Shown here: positions 23,116-36,600 of the stretch, piece after piece
Position numbering within the stretch: position 1 is the stretch's first letter
How the letters are laid out: each line of letters opens with the position of its first letter
Source: Opisthocomus hoazin
Lineage: Eukaryota; Chordata; Aves; Opisthocomiformes; Opisthocomidae
Assembly: GCF_030867145.1 (NCBI RefSeq)
Contig: NC_134434.1
Span: 8,246,001 to 8,310,000 of the forward strand
DNA: 64,000 nt
Direction: 5' to 3'
Notes under the pieces: model-generated
What the model was told of the DNA's origin: nothing
What the model saw: the letters and a program-made list of their open reading frames with translations, nothing else
Database searches by the model: none
Made by a program: the position numbers and the translations under genes

Positions 23116-26100
23116 GCCAGGGGGCTGGCAGGGCACCGGCAAGAGGCGTCTGCATCGGCGTTAGAGAGGATCAGCTGAGACCGACAAAGGGAGGAGTGGT
23201 GGGGTGGAGAACTATTTATAGGACGAACGGAGACAACTGCCAGGGAACGGTGATGCTTCCCGACCTCAGCAGTGCCCTCTGCACGCCCAAGCACTCTCTG
23301 CTAGCACCAACCGTCGCACCCAGGGGCCAGAGGCTTCTGGATGCCCTGATGAGGCTCAGCTGTCCCAGCGAGCATCAACACCAAAAATCCCGTTTGCAGC
23401 CAGAGGTTGGGGCCCAAAGGTGGGGAACAGCCTCCCTGCTCTGAGCAGAGCGGAAGGGAGACAGCCAACGGCACACAGCTGCCCTGGGCAGCTCTGTGCA
23501 AGCCAAACGCACTGGAAACGTGGGAGGGGAAGCTCAGCTGCTTGGTAAGTGTCCAACTTTGGACCAGCAGACACTGGACACTCAAGGCTGTCCCAATCAA
23601 GGACCTCCAGACCCGATGACCTGACCGTCCAGAGCTCTGTTTCATGTCCCCGTGGGGGTCAGGACCTCATCTGAGACAGCAGTTGGCCAACAGAGCCTTC
23701 ATGCAGGCTGACAGCCACCCAAGCTTCCCGTGGTGGTGGGCGTCCACAGCCCCTCCAGCACCATAATGGCAGCTGCCAGAGCTGCCTCATTCGTTATCGT
23801 ACACACACCTAATCGGCTTCCAGGGAGCCCTGTTCATCCCATGAGACACCGTTAAAGCCAAAGACGGGGACGGAGTCAGCCGGTTTCTGGGTGGAAGGCT
23901 GCCCGGGAGCTGGCTGGCAGGCTGGGATGCAGCGGCAGGAGCTCGGCAGCCCGTAGGCACCCACTGCGCTCCGTGCTACCAGTCTGCAGATGGACCCGGT
24001 GTGGGGGAAGCACAAGGGAAATCGCCCCTCCGAACTCCGCCTGAGCAGCACAAGTCAAAGGGAAGAGGAATGAGAACTGGGGGGTGGGGAGGGGGGGAAG
24101 CCCGACAGAACCACTTTCCCTGTGCTCAGCATGAGTGTGCCGAAATACAAACCTTGAGTCACCAGAGCTCAGTCCTCACAACACAAACGCTGCACAGGCA
24201 GCATGGAGCCTACCGCCAGCTCCAGACACGGAGGTGGGAATTCATCTCACCCAGCTTCAGACATCTGTGACTGAGTTACTCATCCAGGCTCCCTCCACAA
24301 TCAGAGAAGAAGCAGACTCCCATCCTAAGGCATCTTCTCTCCCCTGCCAAGGCACCCCAGCTAAGCAGCGCACGTGCAGAGATCTTCCTTTCCAATCTCT
24401 AGGCGCCCACAAAAAACCTCAAGGAAGCAGATCTGGACAATCTGTTGCAGAACAAATCATTCAGCATTTGACGGGCACAAATCTTCCACCTCCCTCCAGA
24501 TCCCCAGAGGGCAAACAAAGCCATAGCAGAAGCGGCCGCACCAGCTCCTGGGAGCAGGGGAGCAGCTCCGACCCGGACGGGCGGCACCCACACCAGGTTC
24601 AGAAGGGGAAGGGGTTTGGTTCCTCATGCCAGCCCAGGTTTGCACGGCGAAGCCATAACACAGCCTTTGCTCTGCCTCTAACCACGCTGCAGCAGCCCAG
24701 CGCGCAGCGAGGAGGCTCCGCGTGGGGCGGCTCAGGTCTAATTAAGCCAGCGCAGGCTGTGTCTGCTGACGAGCCCAAGGCAGGACAGCCAACAAGGGCT
24801 CTCCAACGTGTGCATCTCAGCAGGGCCAGTGGCTCCCTCCAGCCTCCCCACCAGCGGAGCCAAGAACTGGTTCCTGCTCTAATTACCAGCTTCCCGGAGG
24901 AAGCAGCCGGCTGCCGGGCAGTGCGGGGGGCTTGTGGCCCCCTCCTCGCTGTCACCGCTCCGGGATCACGCTGATGCCGCGCACGGGAGGCTGCACAGGC
25001 CAGGCAGAGCCCCATGCTCCCCAGAACGCGCAGTTCTTTCCAGCTTTCCTGGTCGCACATCCCCTCCCAGCAGCGTGTTCTCAGGCAGAGGAGGGACCCG
25101 GCACGCTCCGCACCCCAGCGCGACTCCGGCAGGAATCGTTCCGCAGAGCTGTCTCAGTGCCACGTCTCTACGGGGAGCACAGCAGGGAGTCAGGAACCCC
25201 AAACCCACCTGGCGCATGCCAACAGCCCGGGCTAGGAGCAGAGCGGGAGGATGCCAGCGCGGCTGAACGACGCGGCAGCAGAGGTGGCAGATGACTGATT
25301 TAATCAGAGGCAGCCAGCCTCAGCCCATCCTCCAGGCACGCAGCAGAGCGCAAGGACTGTGCTCCCGTGCGCTGTTTCACTGCGGTGAGAAGCTGAAGAA
25401 CTATCAGCCTTCTCTTTCTGACAGAGCTCCCCCCCCGCCCCACAGCCACAAGAGAGGGCTCAGTCTCCTTCCTTCATCCTCCACCTTCCTCCCCTTCGGT
25501 TTCTACGCCCTGTTCACCAGGAGCACTGAGGAGTTGCCAATGTGACCCGCTCAGAGACTCCTGAACAGTCACAGGCAGAAATGCTAAAGAGAAAAGCATC
25601 CTCGGTGGTAACAAAAGGCAAGGCTTCACAATGAGCCGGCAAGAAGTTGTTGGGAACCGGAGAACAAATACGCAACACCCAGAAAAGCTAATTAACTCGC
25701 AGCAATCGGAGAGTTAAAACAGAAGAGATGTGCATGAGTTTGCTTCGGAAGGACACTCGGGCTCTAGCCTCCAGGTTTCTATTAAGAGGAGGTCTCATGC
25801 ATTACAAAGCGATTTTCCCTTCCCTAGTTTATAAACCAATTAGATAAAGACCACGTTAATCCCTTCTTGTGCTCAGAGAGCCGCCAGCAGACACCAAACA
25901 CAGAGATTAGCCCGTTCGTCCCACGGCCTCCCCAGGTCCCGGCAGCTGGGGGAGCATCGCACAGGACCGGTCCACAGGAACCCGGAGCAGGATGGAGCCC
26001 TGGGCTCTCCCCACCGAGGCAGCTCCCCTCCTCCGTCCGAGCCCCAGGGAGCTGGCGTCAGCCCGAAGCCCCCTGATCTCGGGAGTTCACCCGCACGCAG

Positions 26101-26384
26101 AATAAGCAGAGCGCAGGGACACGTCAGTTGGCGCAGAGGGAAGCGGCAGCACGCAGCCATGCCTGGGGGAAGCGGTGCATAGCGATGCTTTCTGAGGGTT
26201 TTGTTTTTGTCACAGCGTTTTATCTTTGTTAGCGTTAGCTTTTCCCCCCACCTCACCCCGCCAGGCAGAGGCATCCCCCTTGGGCGAGGCAGGCTGCGGG
26301 TGCAGGGCAGCCGGCGACAGCAGCATCGCAGCCCCGGCTCTCGCAGGGGCTGCACAGGCCTCACGCGCCAGAAAGTCCCGAGCC

Positions 26385-26409
26385 GAGGAGGAGGAGGAGG
26401 AGGAGGAGG
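26385..26409 (+). repeat. (GAG)n trinucleotide microsatellite
   Basis: Eight GAG/AGG units run without interruption in intergenic DNA. The long Glu or Glu-rich frame across it is an artefact of the repeat. Confidence 0.9.
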
Positions 26410-28021
26410 CAGCAGCCCCCAGCTGCAGATCCAGAACACCAAGAGCCTCGCATCCCTATTGAGGAACGGGGCTCAGCATAGCCCAGCTCACGTCTTTCGC
26501 TGCAGAACCTCCGCTGACCGGCACACCCCAACACTCTCGTGGTCAGACACCACCGCGACGCGCACAAAATCACCAATATTATACTGGGAGAGCTTAAAAC
26601 CGCAGCCGCTCACCTGCCCCAGCTGCGCAGCCAGCTCCGGAGCAGCCGCAGTCCCACCGCCGAGGGAAGCCTTCTCCTTGCAGGGCAATGCCCAGAGCTG
26701 CTCTGCTCTGACAGACCCTTCCTCCAACTCAGCTGAGCCAAATGAGGGGCTTCAGCCCCTCCCAGACGACTCTGCAGCGGGGTGGCATGACCCAGAAGCT
26801 GGGATGAGCCCAGGCTGGTCCCACGGCTGTGGCAGCCCGGCACTGGCAGGCTGCTCCCAGGGCCAGCAAAGCCCCAGCCAGGGCAACCTGTGAAAAAGTT
26901 CGATTTTGGTGGTGCCCTGCCCACGAGACCTAAGAACCAGCAGCCCCCCGCGCTCAGCTGTGTGACAGGCTGTAGAGGACCCTGTCCCCGTGGCTTCGTG
27001 AAGCTGCCGCTTCACACAGCTGGAGCGAGAAACCAGCTGCTACCACTAACAGCAGCCCCATGGCTCCTGGGAAGAGCTGGGAAAGGTCCCAGGCCAGTTC
27101 CTCCCAGTAAGAGTTCACCAGTCAATACCCCCGCCCCTACCAGTTAGGGGGGTCCTGCAGGGCTCCCCCCAAGCCCAGCAGTTTTGGCAGCAAGGGAACG
27201 GTGGGTCTGTGCCCGGCGCTGAAGGCACCCAGCCAGGGAGCACCAAGGGGTTCAGGGGCTGGGGAGGTCCCCACCCGAGCAGACCTTGGCAGGCTGTGCA
27301 CAGCCAGCCCTTCCTCGTTAAGCCTAATTGAGTTTCCTGTTGCAGGGAGTGTGGGCCACTGCTGCTAATTACACCACTAATTCTCCTCCCTCACAAGAGG
27401 TCACTGCCGAGGTCCCCTCTCCACCACCCCTGGGAGCCATGTTTTGGCTTTCAGACCCAAACCCAAACGCTGCCCCTTGCCCCGGCCTGCCCGGCAGCCA
27501 TGCCGACCCCCCACGTCACCGCAGCACGCTTTCACTGCAACGCTTTTTCCTTCCCGCTCTCTGCCCACCCACGTCACAAACTCCCGTGTGAAAGTGGCTT
27601 TGGGGCTCCCCAGGAGATGACACGCTCCTTCTCGGGGCTTGGAAACTGCCGCTGCTTCTGGCTTTGTCTTTTAAACCATATCAATGGGTGAGGGTTTTTT
27701 GGGCAGCACCCAGTCAGCGCCCGTCCCCCTCTTCAATGCTCCCGAGAACCGGCCCAGCAAAGCTCCCCGGGCAGCCGCGGCCGTTGCTTCCCGCCGGGTC
27801 TTGGGATGTAACGCTGCGGGAGGAACCAGCCCAGACCCCGAGCCAGCGGGTGCTGCACGGACACACGGAAGGGGCTGGACGTCCTCCACGCCCACAGCAG
27901 CACCAAGACCGCGGTGGCGGTGAGAAAAGAGCAACACAAGGTGTAAGACAAATGTCTGCAGAAGTGAAATGCTCAGTGGCATTAAAACAGACCACAGGAG
28001 AGTGCCGACCCTGAGCACCCC

Positions 28022-28190
28022 TCACAGAATCACAGAATCACAGAATGGTAGGGGTTGGAAGGGACCTCCCTGGGCAGCCTGTTCCAGTGCTCCGTCACCC
28101 TCAGAGGGAAGAAGTTCTTCCTCATGTTCAGATGGAACTTCCTCTGCTTCAGTTTGTGCCCGTTGCCCAGCCCCAGGAGAACATCCTTTT
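28022..28190 (-). mobile_element. CR1 LINE fragment on the minus strand, internally shortened
   Basis: On the + strand the element begins with the reversed tail CACAGAATCACAGAATCACA. It continues through GGTTGGAAGGGACCTC and then jumps directly into the part equivalent to CTGGGCAGCCTG and the ORF2 segment up to TTTGTGCCCGTTGCCC. The roughly 100 bases normally between the tail block and the ORF2 end are missing. It is the only copy in the window inserted in this orientation. Confidence 0.88.
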
Positions 28191-30547
28191 TCCTCTTCAG
28201 GCTGGAATCTTACACAGCTGTGTTTTTTAACTCAACGTGCCAGTTTTGGCTATGTTCAAGAACTCACCCGCTCCCGTTGTTCTTTGGAACTCGTCAGGAG
28301 TAACCTGCTGCATACAACCAGGAGCCCACAGCTTTGGAGGAAAAGCTGCAGCCCTGCAAACTGGACGAGCCTCGCCGTATTGATCGAGGGATAGAAACTG
28401 TTTGCTCTGTGCTCTGCTGCTAAAGCAACGCTTCACAAATGGCTTAACTGACGGGTGCTGGTCCAAGCGTCCGGGCACGGAGAGCTTCCTCCCGACCCGA
28501 CCCGAGCGCTCCCAGCCCACTCAAGACTGCAGACACTCATGCTTGGGATTCAGACACCCCGATTTGTGTCTTGGGAAGGATCTCCCTCCCTGCTCTCCTT
28601 GATGGGAAATCCTCCTTTCCCCTGAGATGATCTTCCTTTTAGGAAGCTCCTGCCTCAGCCACTGCGGAGCAGGCAAGAGTACCACCAAGCCTGGGTACCA
28701 CAACGCCTTCCGCCTGAATCGCGCTTCTGCAGGAAAGTGGAGCAAGCTCCCACCCCGACCAGCAAACCCACAGCACCACGTTCCCAGCGCAGATTTGCCC
28801 CACACGCAGCCACCGAGGTCGGGTTGCTGCTGCAGGGCACCAAGGCAGCAGCCACGCAGAAGCCACCAACACCAGACAGACACAAAGCCTCTCAGGCACT
28901 GGAGCTCAGACCTGCGAGCCTCTGCCAAAATCCGCAGCAGTGTCGGCTCCGTCGTCCCCCCCCCGTGAGTCCGACGCCCACCTGAAACACGGCGTCCTCT
29001 GCCCGTCTGTCAGGACCAGCCGGAGCTGCGTGCCCAGCTTCTGTTCCCCGCAGCCGTGCAAAGGCAACGGGAGAGCACAAGCTGCAGGGACGGGGCGGAG
29101 GCTGCTCCAAAACCAACGAGCAGGGAAGTCTCCGCGCCCCAGAGGAGCGGTGGGACCCAACAGCCCACTCGGGAGTTTGTTCGTAACTACGCTCAGTGCC
29201 TCAGCACCTCTCTCCAAATCACCTCCTGCAGTCGCCCAAGTACTCAAGTTGTTGCAAATTTACAAGTGTACTTTTACTTACACAAATATTCTTACAATGC
29301 TTAAAAATCAACCCTGAGAAATGTGCTCCGAGCATTACCCTCGAAGAGCAGCCGGTGTGCCTGCCCAGCAGAACGACGCACGGCGGCTGGCGATGCCCTG
29401 ACTGGCACGGCCCCGCCCTGCTCTCGGCTGCTGCACCCGACAGAACCACGGTCTCAGTGGAGGAGAGGACCCAGTGGAGAGGAGCCCTGCGGTTTCTTCT
29501 GGCAGCAGACTAATCATCCAGTTCAGCCTCCTCTTTTCTGCTAGGAACAAAGACAAGGAAGGGTCACAGACATAGAAAGTAGAAACGAGGAAGACCAAGG
29601 AACAACGTCACTTGGTGAATAAGGGGTTCAGACACGCAGGGTTTGAGATATATGGTCATAAATGGAATGAGCTGGGCTCTTCCATCGCACAGCTCTCCAG
29701 ACTAGCCAGCCTTTGTGCGAGCTGCAGCACCCGCCACAGCAGGAAGGTGTTGGAGGTGTCAGAGATGAAGCTCCAGCACAAAGAGGGGATGCCCAGCCTG
29801 GGATGCACAGGGCCACCCCCGCGGCCTGGCCCCGCTGTGCAGCTGCTGCTGCCAGAGCAGAGAAAGGCTCTTCTGCTCCTGGCTGCACGACCCAAACAGA
29901 GGAGCTGAGCAGAGCACGATGAGCTGCACCATCCATGTGTCCCGAGGAATCCGTCAGAGCTGCCTCAGTCAGCGTGAGGAATCCCTCACTGCTGCCACCG
30001 GCAATCTTCACTCCTGCTGCCCCACCAGGACCCTCGGAGCAGGGGGGGCTTTGACACACAGCATTCGGCCCCAAGCAGCTCTTGGGGCTGGGCTGTCTGG
30101 TACCTGTCCAGCCTGGTACTGGTGTTGGTCTGAGGAAACCCAGCAACGCTCTGGTGAGCTATGCTGCAAAGGCAGCGTAGCCACAGCACGAGGAACTCCC
30201 ACACCTCAGTGGACTTGCTACGGATTTACACCGAAAACAGAGCAGCTGCTGGCCTACATGATGTAAGAGTGGGGAGCCTGGCCCTCCCCGTGCTTTCTGG
30301 GGGCAGCAGCCAGCTCCCTGCAGGGTATTTCTGTCACCCTCGTGTCACACCTGTAGGCGTTAGTGCTTTGCTTATCGCAGGCGCCGGAAACGGACCAAAT
30401 CCCCAACGACCTTCCCCAGCCTAGGACACAGCGCTCTGCTGAAGAAACGTGTGAGGCAGCATGGCTACAATCACCAGAAATCAGCCTTTCTGGAGGCAGC
30501 ACACGTCCTGATGCCACTTGAGCTCACCTTGTTACCCCGTCCGTCCC

Positions 30548-30553
30548 TTTAAT
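30548..30553 (-). terminator. ENDOV: ATTAAA poly(A) signal for ENDOV
   Basis: Read on the minus strand, ATTAAA lies 70 bases after the in-frame TAG that ends the last ENDOV coding exon. This supports that exon as terminal. ATTAAA is the most common variant signal. Confidence 0.55.
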
Positions 30554-30622
30554 GCCATTACTGAAGATCATTACATGAGCAGATCACCTTTGGAGAGGCA
30601 GCTGCCTGGGCTGCCCACACAC

Positions 30623-33600
30623 CTACCTCTCTGGCCCAGAAGATCTGACCTCCAGTGGTGAACACAGCTGCTTCCGAATATACTCCCTCGATCTAATATC
30701 AGCCTGGAATTAAGGAGAAAAATGAGTGAAAACAGATTGATCGGCCTGCTTGGTGCCTCCCCTCTGTTACCTCCGTACGCCCCTGCGCACCCCGATGTCA
30801 GCACCTCACAAACGGTTTTTGTGCAACCATGTTGCAAAGAGGGACCTGTGTGGTTCTTTGTTTGGTTTCTGTGCCTCGCTGCAAGCTTCTTGGGAGAATG
30901 ACGACTTGAAATGAAGAAATAGAGGGTCCTGGACCAAACAGCCTTTCTGGAGTGCAGTCCATTTCAGAAGCAGAAATGACATCCGCTGCAGCCTTGCTGT
31001 CTGCCCCTTCACTTCTCACAGGAGGATGGAGAGGAGCCTTTGGGCACGGATGGTTCCTGCCAGCTGGTGCCTAAGGTCTGCTCAGCCCTGGCCTACCCCA
31101 CGCATGGCAGGATGAACAGCCAAAACAGGACCCGGACCGGGCTTCCTCAGCAGATCCCGGCTGCCGCTGAGCGCAGCCAGCCTTCCCCAAAGGTCCCTGT
31201 GAGAGCCAGAGGATGAACCAGCACAGGCTGCCGGCACACGCTGCAGCGCAGCGGGCCCTCTTGCAGCCAGCACTGATCCAGCTGGAAGCTCTCACCTCAC
31301 AACTGCACTGAACGGCTCCTGAGCCGCCCTCCTCATCGTCCAGGGATGTGACAGGCCAGCAAGGACTTCCAGAGGCTTAGTAAGAAGAGGTGTTCACTGG
31401 CAAAGGGAGAGTTGCTGAGGTGATGGCCTGCTTCTCCATTCTGCCTTATCTCTGCGCCAGAACTGCAGCCCTCTTTGATGAACCCTGGCTGCAGAGCCAG
31501 ACTGGAGGAGACCTGGGAGTCTGAGAGCAGCTAGTGCTTTCATCCCTTGAACCAACCCGAATGACTTCTTCCACAGGCAGCCACCTCTGAATGAAAGCAG
31601 GAAAATGTAATGAGCAGTCAGGCTCCTTCCCCAGCAACAGCTGACCAATGTCTGACGAGAGATAGAACAGACTTGTTAGAAACCTGAGGGCCGGGTAAGT
31701 CTTCTTTCCCTCAAGAGAAGACATTCCAAAAAGTAAGCCAGCCCTCTCACTGAACCACCAGAAGCTGCTCCATCACCCTCACTCTGTCAAGGGATCGCAC
31801 GCCATCATCCCATGCAGGTCTCCGCAGTGCTGAGGGGTTCCTGTGCACCAGCAAAAGGCTCGCAGATAAAGACACCCAAAACAACTGACTCCCCTGCAGC
31901 CCAGGCCTCTGCCCACTCTTCTGTTTCTTGGGATCTTCTTCATCCCTTTTGCTCAAAGCTAGCAAAATCCTTCAGCCTATACTGACGTGCAAAAGCAGTA
32001 CGTCCCCTGCCCCCAGAAAGTTGTTGGGAGTGCCAAAACCATACGGATGTGAAGACAGATCTCTGCAGCATTCCACAGCAATTTAGCACGAGATGGTGGC
32101 TCATAGATCCCTCCTCAACAGGCAGGGAACTACTGGAGCGTTTTATTGCCTGGTCCCAGGGCAGCAGAATGCCCTGTGGACTCTGCTGCAACAGCGTTCA
32201 CTGCATACGCAGTGAAAGAGCAGCTGTGTCCCAGGATCACACTAACAGGGAGCCCGCCAGCACTGCAAGCAGGCGCAGGCTGCAGCCTCCAGGCTCACAG
32301 CACTCCAAGATCATCCACGGCCTTTACAGCTGTGACACTGTGATGTTCCCAAAGGATGAGCTTTTCTCGTCACTATTCAGCTGAGAAATGGGACTTGGCC
32401 CTCCACAGAAAACTGTAAATTGAGGGGGGGAACAAGGCTGTGGAGAGGGCTGCGAAGAGCTTGGGAGTATGGTGATCCAGCGGGCGAGTTCTCAAGAGGA
32501 CACGGGATAAAAAGAGACGCTGGCATTGCCCACTCTTGTACCCGTTCCTTTCCTTCCTCTGTCCCAGCAGTCGTCTGATGCAGCAACAGATGGAGCAGCA
32601 CACCACTCATCTGCTGCGTGTCCTCCTCCCTAGCAAGAGCTTGGCTCAGCCTGCCCATGCGCCTGACGGGCTGGCTGTGCCACGGTAATTATGCAGCTAC
32701 AGCAGGTAGAAACACCCACCAGAAGCAAAGAGAGACAAGACACAAGCACACCCTTGGCTCTGTCGCTTCTTGGCAGCAGCCGCAAGGCGAGGGACTGACA
32801 CACCTTTCATGCTGTCCTACCTCATGAGTCCGAAGGCAAAGCTGCCAAGGAAGACAACGCCAGGCCGTATCCATACTCTGGGCTCTGTTTTCCAGCACCA
32901 AAACCAAAAGGACTAATGCTGAGACTCTACCAAACACATAGTTTAATGCCCTCCTCATTTGAAATTGAGCTTGGAGCCATCACTAAACCTCATCAAAGCC
33001 ACCCTCATGCAAGAGTCTGGTTCCTCCCTTCCTCTTCAGTCACACACTCCTGTGACGTGAGCCCTCCCGAGCTCACCAGGCAAACTGGACTGCTGTGTCT
33101 TGTTGGCAATGCAGGATAGCATGTGGTGAGAGTGGTGCAAGGAGACCATCAATGGAGATCCTGAGAGCTACAGAAAGCGTTGCTAGACATTTAGCAGATG
33201 TTCTTGTCCCCGAGAAGTGTTACTGTTCAGCTTCTCAGTGTTGCATCATACTAGAAGATGACTCTTCGATGCTCTCACAAGCACGCAGATCCTGGGCTCT
33301 TGGGCAACTTTCAGAACTGGCAGTTGATTTTTACATTTCCTCAAAGTTTTTTTTCTTTTTTACAAACTTTACTTTCTCAGAAACACTGCTACGCCGTGAC
33401 ATTTCCGAACAGCTGCTGTGCCCCACCTCAAAGGCAGAGTGTCTCTCTCCCCTGAAAAAGCAGTACGCAACCTCCCCAGCTGGAAAAGCTTCACAGCGTG
33501 ACGATCCCGCTGATAAAGTGGGTTAACGCATCCCCAGCGGCTGTCCTTGAAGCATTTGCCTCTCTCATCGCTGTTCTCCTCCTGCAGAGTCCCTGGCGCA

Positions 33601-36600
33601 CCGGAGGAAGCTCCCCACACCCCTCCATCCCTGCCGCCCCTGGTCAGGCCTCTCGGGTGGAGGCTCTGCCTGTGTGCTGCTGCAAACCCAGCTCCACAAC
33701 TGCTTCACAATTCTGCAAGCTCCAGAACGAAAAGTAGTTACATAAGGGGTGGTTTGTTTGGGAGATTTTTTTCCCTTCTCTCTATAATTGGACAGTTTCA
33801 TAACTGAACTGACAAATAACTTTGATCACTCTTCAGGATAAGAGATTACGTGATGTATTTTATAACAAGGGAAGGAGGTTGTTCAATAGAGTCCCTACTG
33901 GGAGAGCAAGGTAGCAAGACTCAGATCCACAAACTGTTTTTCTAAGGAAGAAAAACCCCGACCACGTTCTGCTGATAACATAAACTAACGAACGTTTGAT
34001 TAGGTGGCAAGTTCCTGGCCATCCTCACTCCTAACACAGTGCTGAGAGACAGCTTAGCCCCACGTATTAACCAAGAGGCTAATCAATAAGATGGATAACT
34101 GTCCCGTAATAATCCTCACAGACTGTTTCTATTTTCAGAGTGGACTAGTGCTGGCATCAGGGTCTGGAGTGGTTGCTTTGCCGATTTCATGAGGGGCAGC
34201 GGTGATCCCTGGGTACGCAGCCAGCTCGCAGCGGGGGTACCTCTGAAGGGAGTCAGAGTTTCAGGATGTCTGCTACTGACCTCCCTGCTGGGCAGCAGGA
34301 GCTGCTCACAGAGGGGGGGGATGATGGCTTATTTCTCAGTTCTCCTCAGGCCAAATGTTCAATATTTCACATGAAGCGACCTGCAGAAATCAACAGCTCT
34401 GGGCATGCCTACTTCTGTCCTTCCTGGTGGGCTGGAGCAGCACCAGGCTGTCCCATCAGCCACGTCCCAAGCCCACAGGCACCAGCCAGGCAAGGTGCCA
34501 GCTGGAGCTAAAAGGATCAAGTGAGCTGGAGGCTGCTGTGCAGCCAGCCAGGAACCTGGGACAGCGAGAGCAGAAGAATCAGTCCCACCGCAATCCTCAT
34601 CAGCTGGAGAGCATTAAAACCTTGTTTCCCCGCTGCGCATGGGGATCCTTGGTCTGAGCAGGCTTGGAGCAGGGGCAAACACCGGAGAGGGGTTCTGACC
34701 TCTGCCAGAAGTAGGCAAGGGCGGCTGCTCTCAGGAGGGCTTGGTACTGTTCCAGTTTGAATGCTTAACTTATGCTGGGATGATAGCTCCTGCCTACCTC
34801 AATCCCTGTCCGGCTAGCTCCAAATGACCAGCTTTCTGCAGAAGAACCTTAGAACCGCACAAGCTGGCTGGGCAGCGAGATCACCGGTGTGCAAGTAGAA
34901 TTCTCCCACATCGGCCTTGCACTTATACGTGGTATAAGGACTAAGTGGGTTGTAAATACTGATTGTAGGTGGTCACAAATTTCCTTCTGCTTCCTCTGAA
35001 AGATCACTTCTCTCACCTGCATCACAGCCACAGCTCCTTTGGCACCATGACCACATTGTGAGCTGAATGCAAATCCAACCGTTTCTGATCACTGCCTAGA
35101 TCCTGTTGCAAGCACAACCCCACACAGACTGGCCAGCCACACCTCTAGGGAAGTCGAAGGTTTCAGCTCCCGCAACAGCGGCACAGCACTACACGTGCTG
35201 CAGCATCGCACTGCCTTCATACAAACCACAAACAAAGCCTCGAGAAGGTATGGGCAGCTGAGCTCTCTTAAGAGCATTATACTCCTAGGGCTACCAGAAC
35301 TCACAAACCAAGAGCTGATGATCCAGAAGTCTTCCACAACACCAGGAAAGCCGTAAGCACATCACCCATCAGGTCTGCAAGCTTGTCTGGGGAACATACC
35401 ACAGCAAAATGGTCGAGTCGGCCATCCACTGCAGGACTGCCCACAGCCTTCTACTTCCTGACTCCAGCTTTAGGTGCTCAAGAGCTGAGGCCTCTGGCAC
35501 TGCCTGTGTCAAGCTCTGTGGCACTTACCACAGAGGAACTGCGACAGGGAGAAGTCCCATGGAAAGGTTTAAGTGTCCTTATCTCCTGCCATTCCTCTGC
35601 CTCTACAGTCAACACACTCCCCTTTGGATTTTTAATCTCTCTGTAAGGAAAGTGACAATAATTCATTCCATCGCTTTAAATAAAGGTCGCAGTTAGAGAA
35701 CTGGAAGAGTCTCAGAACACCGACAAATACTGGAGACAACTGGAAATGAAATGAGGGTGATGAAAAGCTCCAAGACACCTTTTTGTTTCCAAAGGGAACG
35801 CTTTTCCCTGTTCCTCTGAACATGCTGAACTGCAGAGCTAGCTCAGAGCTCTGCGGAGGCATCTGTCCCTCGCTCGAAGAGATTACGTAAGGAGCTCCAT
35901 CAGCCTACTCCCGTCTGGCAGGGAGTGGTTTACGAGATCAGAAACTCCAGTTCTGATACGGACACTCCAAGGTTTGTTTGGCTCTAAGGTGTTAGATTTT
36001 TGTTTGGTTTATAACTACAGTCTCAAGACTCTGTTTTCAGAAAACACTGCAGTACCAACAGGAAGCTCCTGTGTGCAGAGCCTGCCTAACAGCCCTCAGC
36101 AGGATCACCTCGGTGCCGCTCTGAGGAGCTGCAGAGCAAAGGTGGCCAGGCGCCCGACAGCACGGCGGTGTAGCAATGCCATCGGCGCGTTCCAGGGCAA
36201 CGCTGCGAACACGGACATCTGCAGGGACCCTGCTCCCCGGACGGTCGCTGGGTCTGGCCTGCCTGAGCCTCTAACGGCAGGGTGACCCTGAGAGGAGGGA
36301 AGCACTTGTCAGGCTAGAGGTCCCAGAGGCTTTACACTTCTCCAGATCCTCTCTCCAGCTTTGCTGCGATTTAATCAGTCTGAAGCTGGGCCTGGGTGAT
36401 CCGGTGCTGTCACCTACTGGCTGGCTGCGCCCCGCAGCTCCTCGCCGAGGGAAAAGCCCAGAGGAGCAGCACTGCGGTCTGTGCCAGGCTCAGAGTGCCC
36501 GGGAAAACCGCATTTCCAGCGCCTGTGTATTAACATCAGCACCACAGCACCTGCCTGCAGAGATGAATCAAGAAATCAGTCAGGCTGGGTCTGCAGGAAG

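Larger units (their letters stand above)
11364..30547. other. Intergenic region between NPTX1 and ENDOV
   Basis: About 19 kb of mostly GC-rich DNA holds no gene I can support. Its contents are CR1 fragments at about 14470, 17351, 17780, 20550 and 28022, a CCCAT microsatellite at 13756, a GAG microsatellite at 26385, and AT-rich islands near 14.9, 19.4, 21.4-21.96 and 23.0 kb. The many 100-380-codon frames come from high GC or from CR1 sequence and lack splice or domain support. An unannotated long noncoding RNA cannot be ruled out. Confidence 0.65.

Noticed and set aside
34849-35337. Minus-strand frames of 60-82 codons in ENDOV intron 7 considered as ENDOV exons
   Set aside because: No match to the ENDOV C-terminus; the exon at 30623-30703 fits by sequence and phase.
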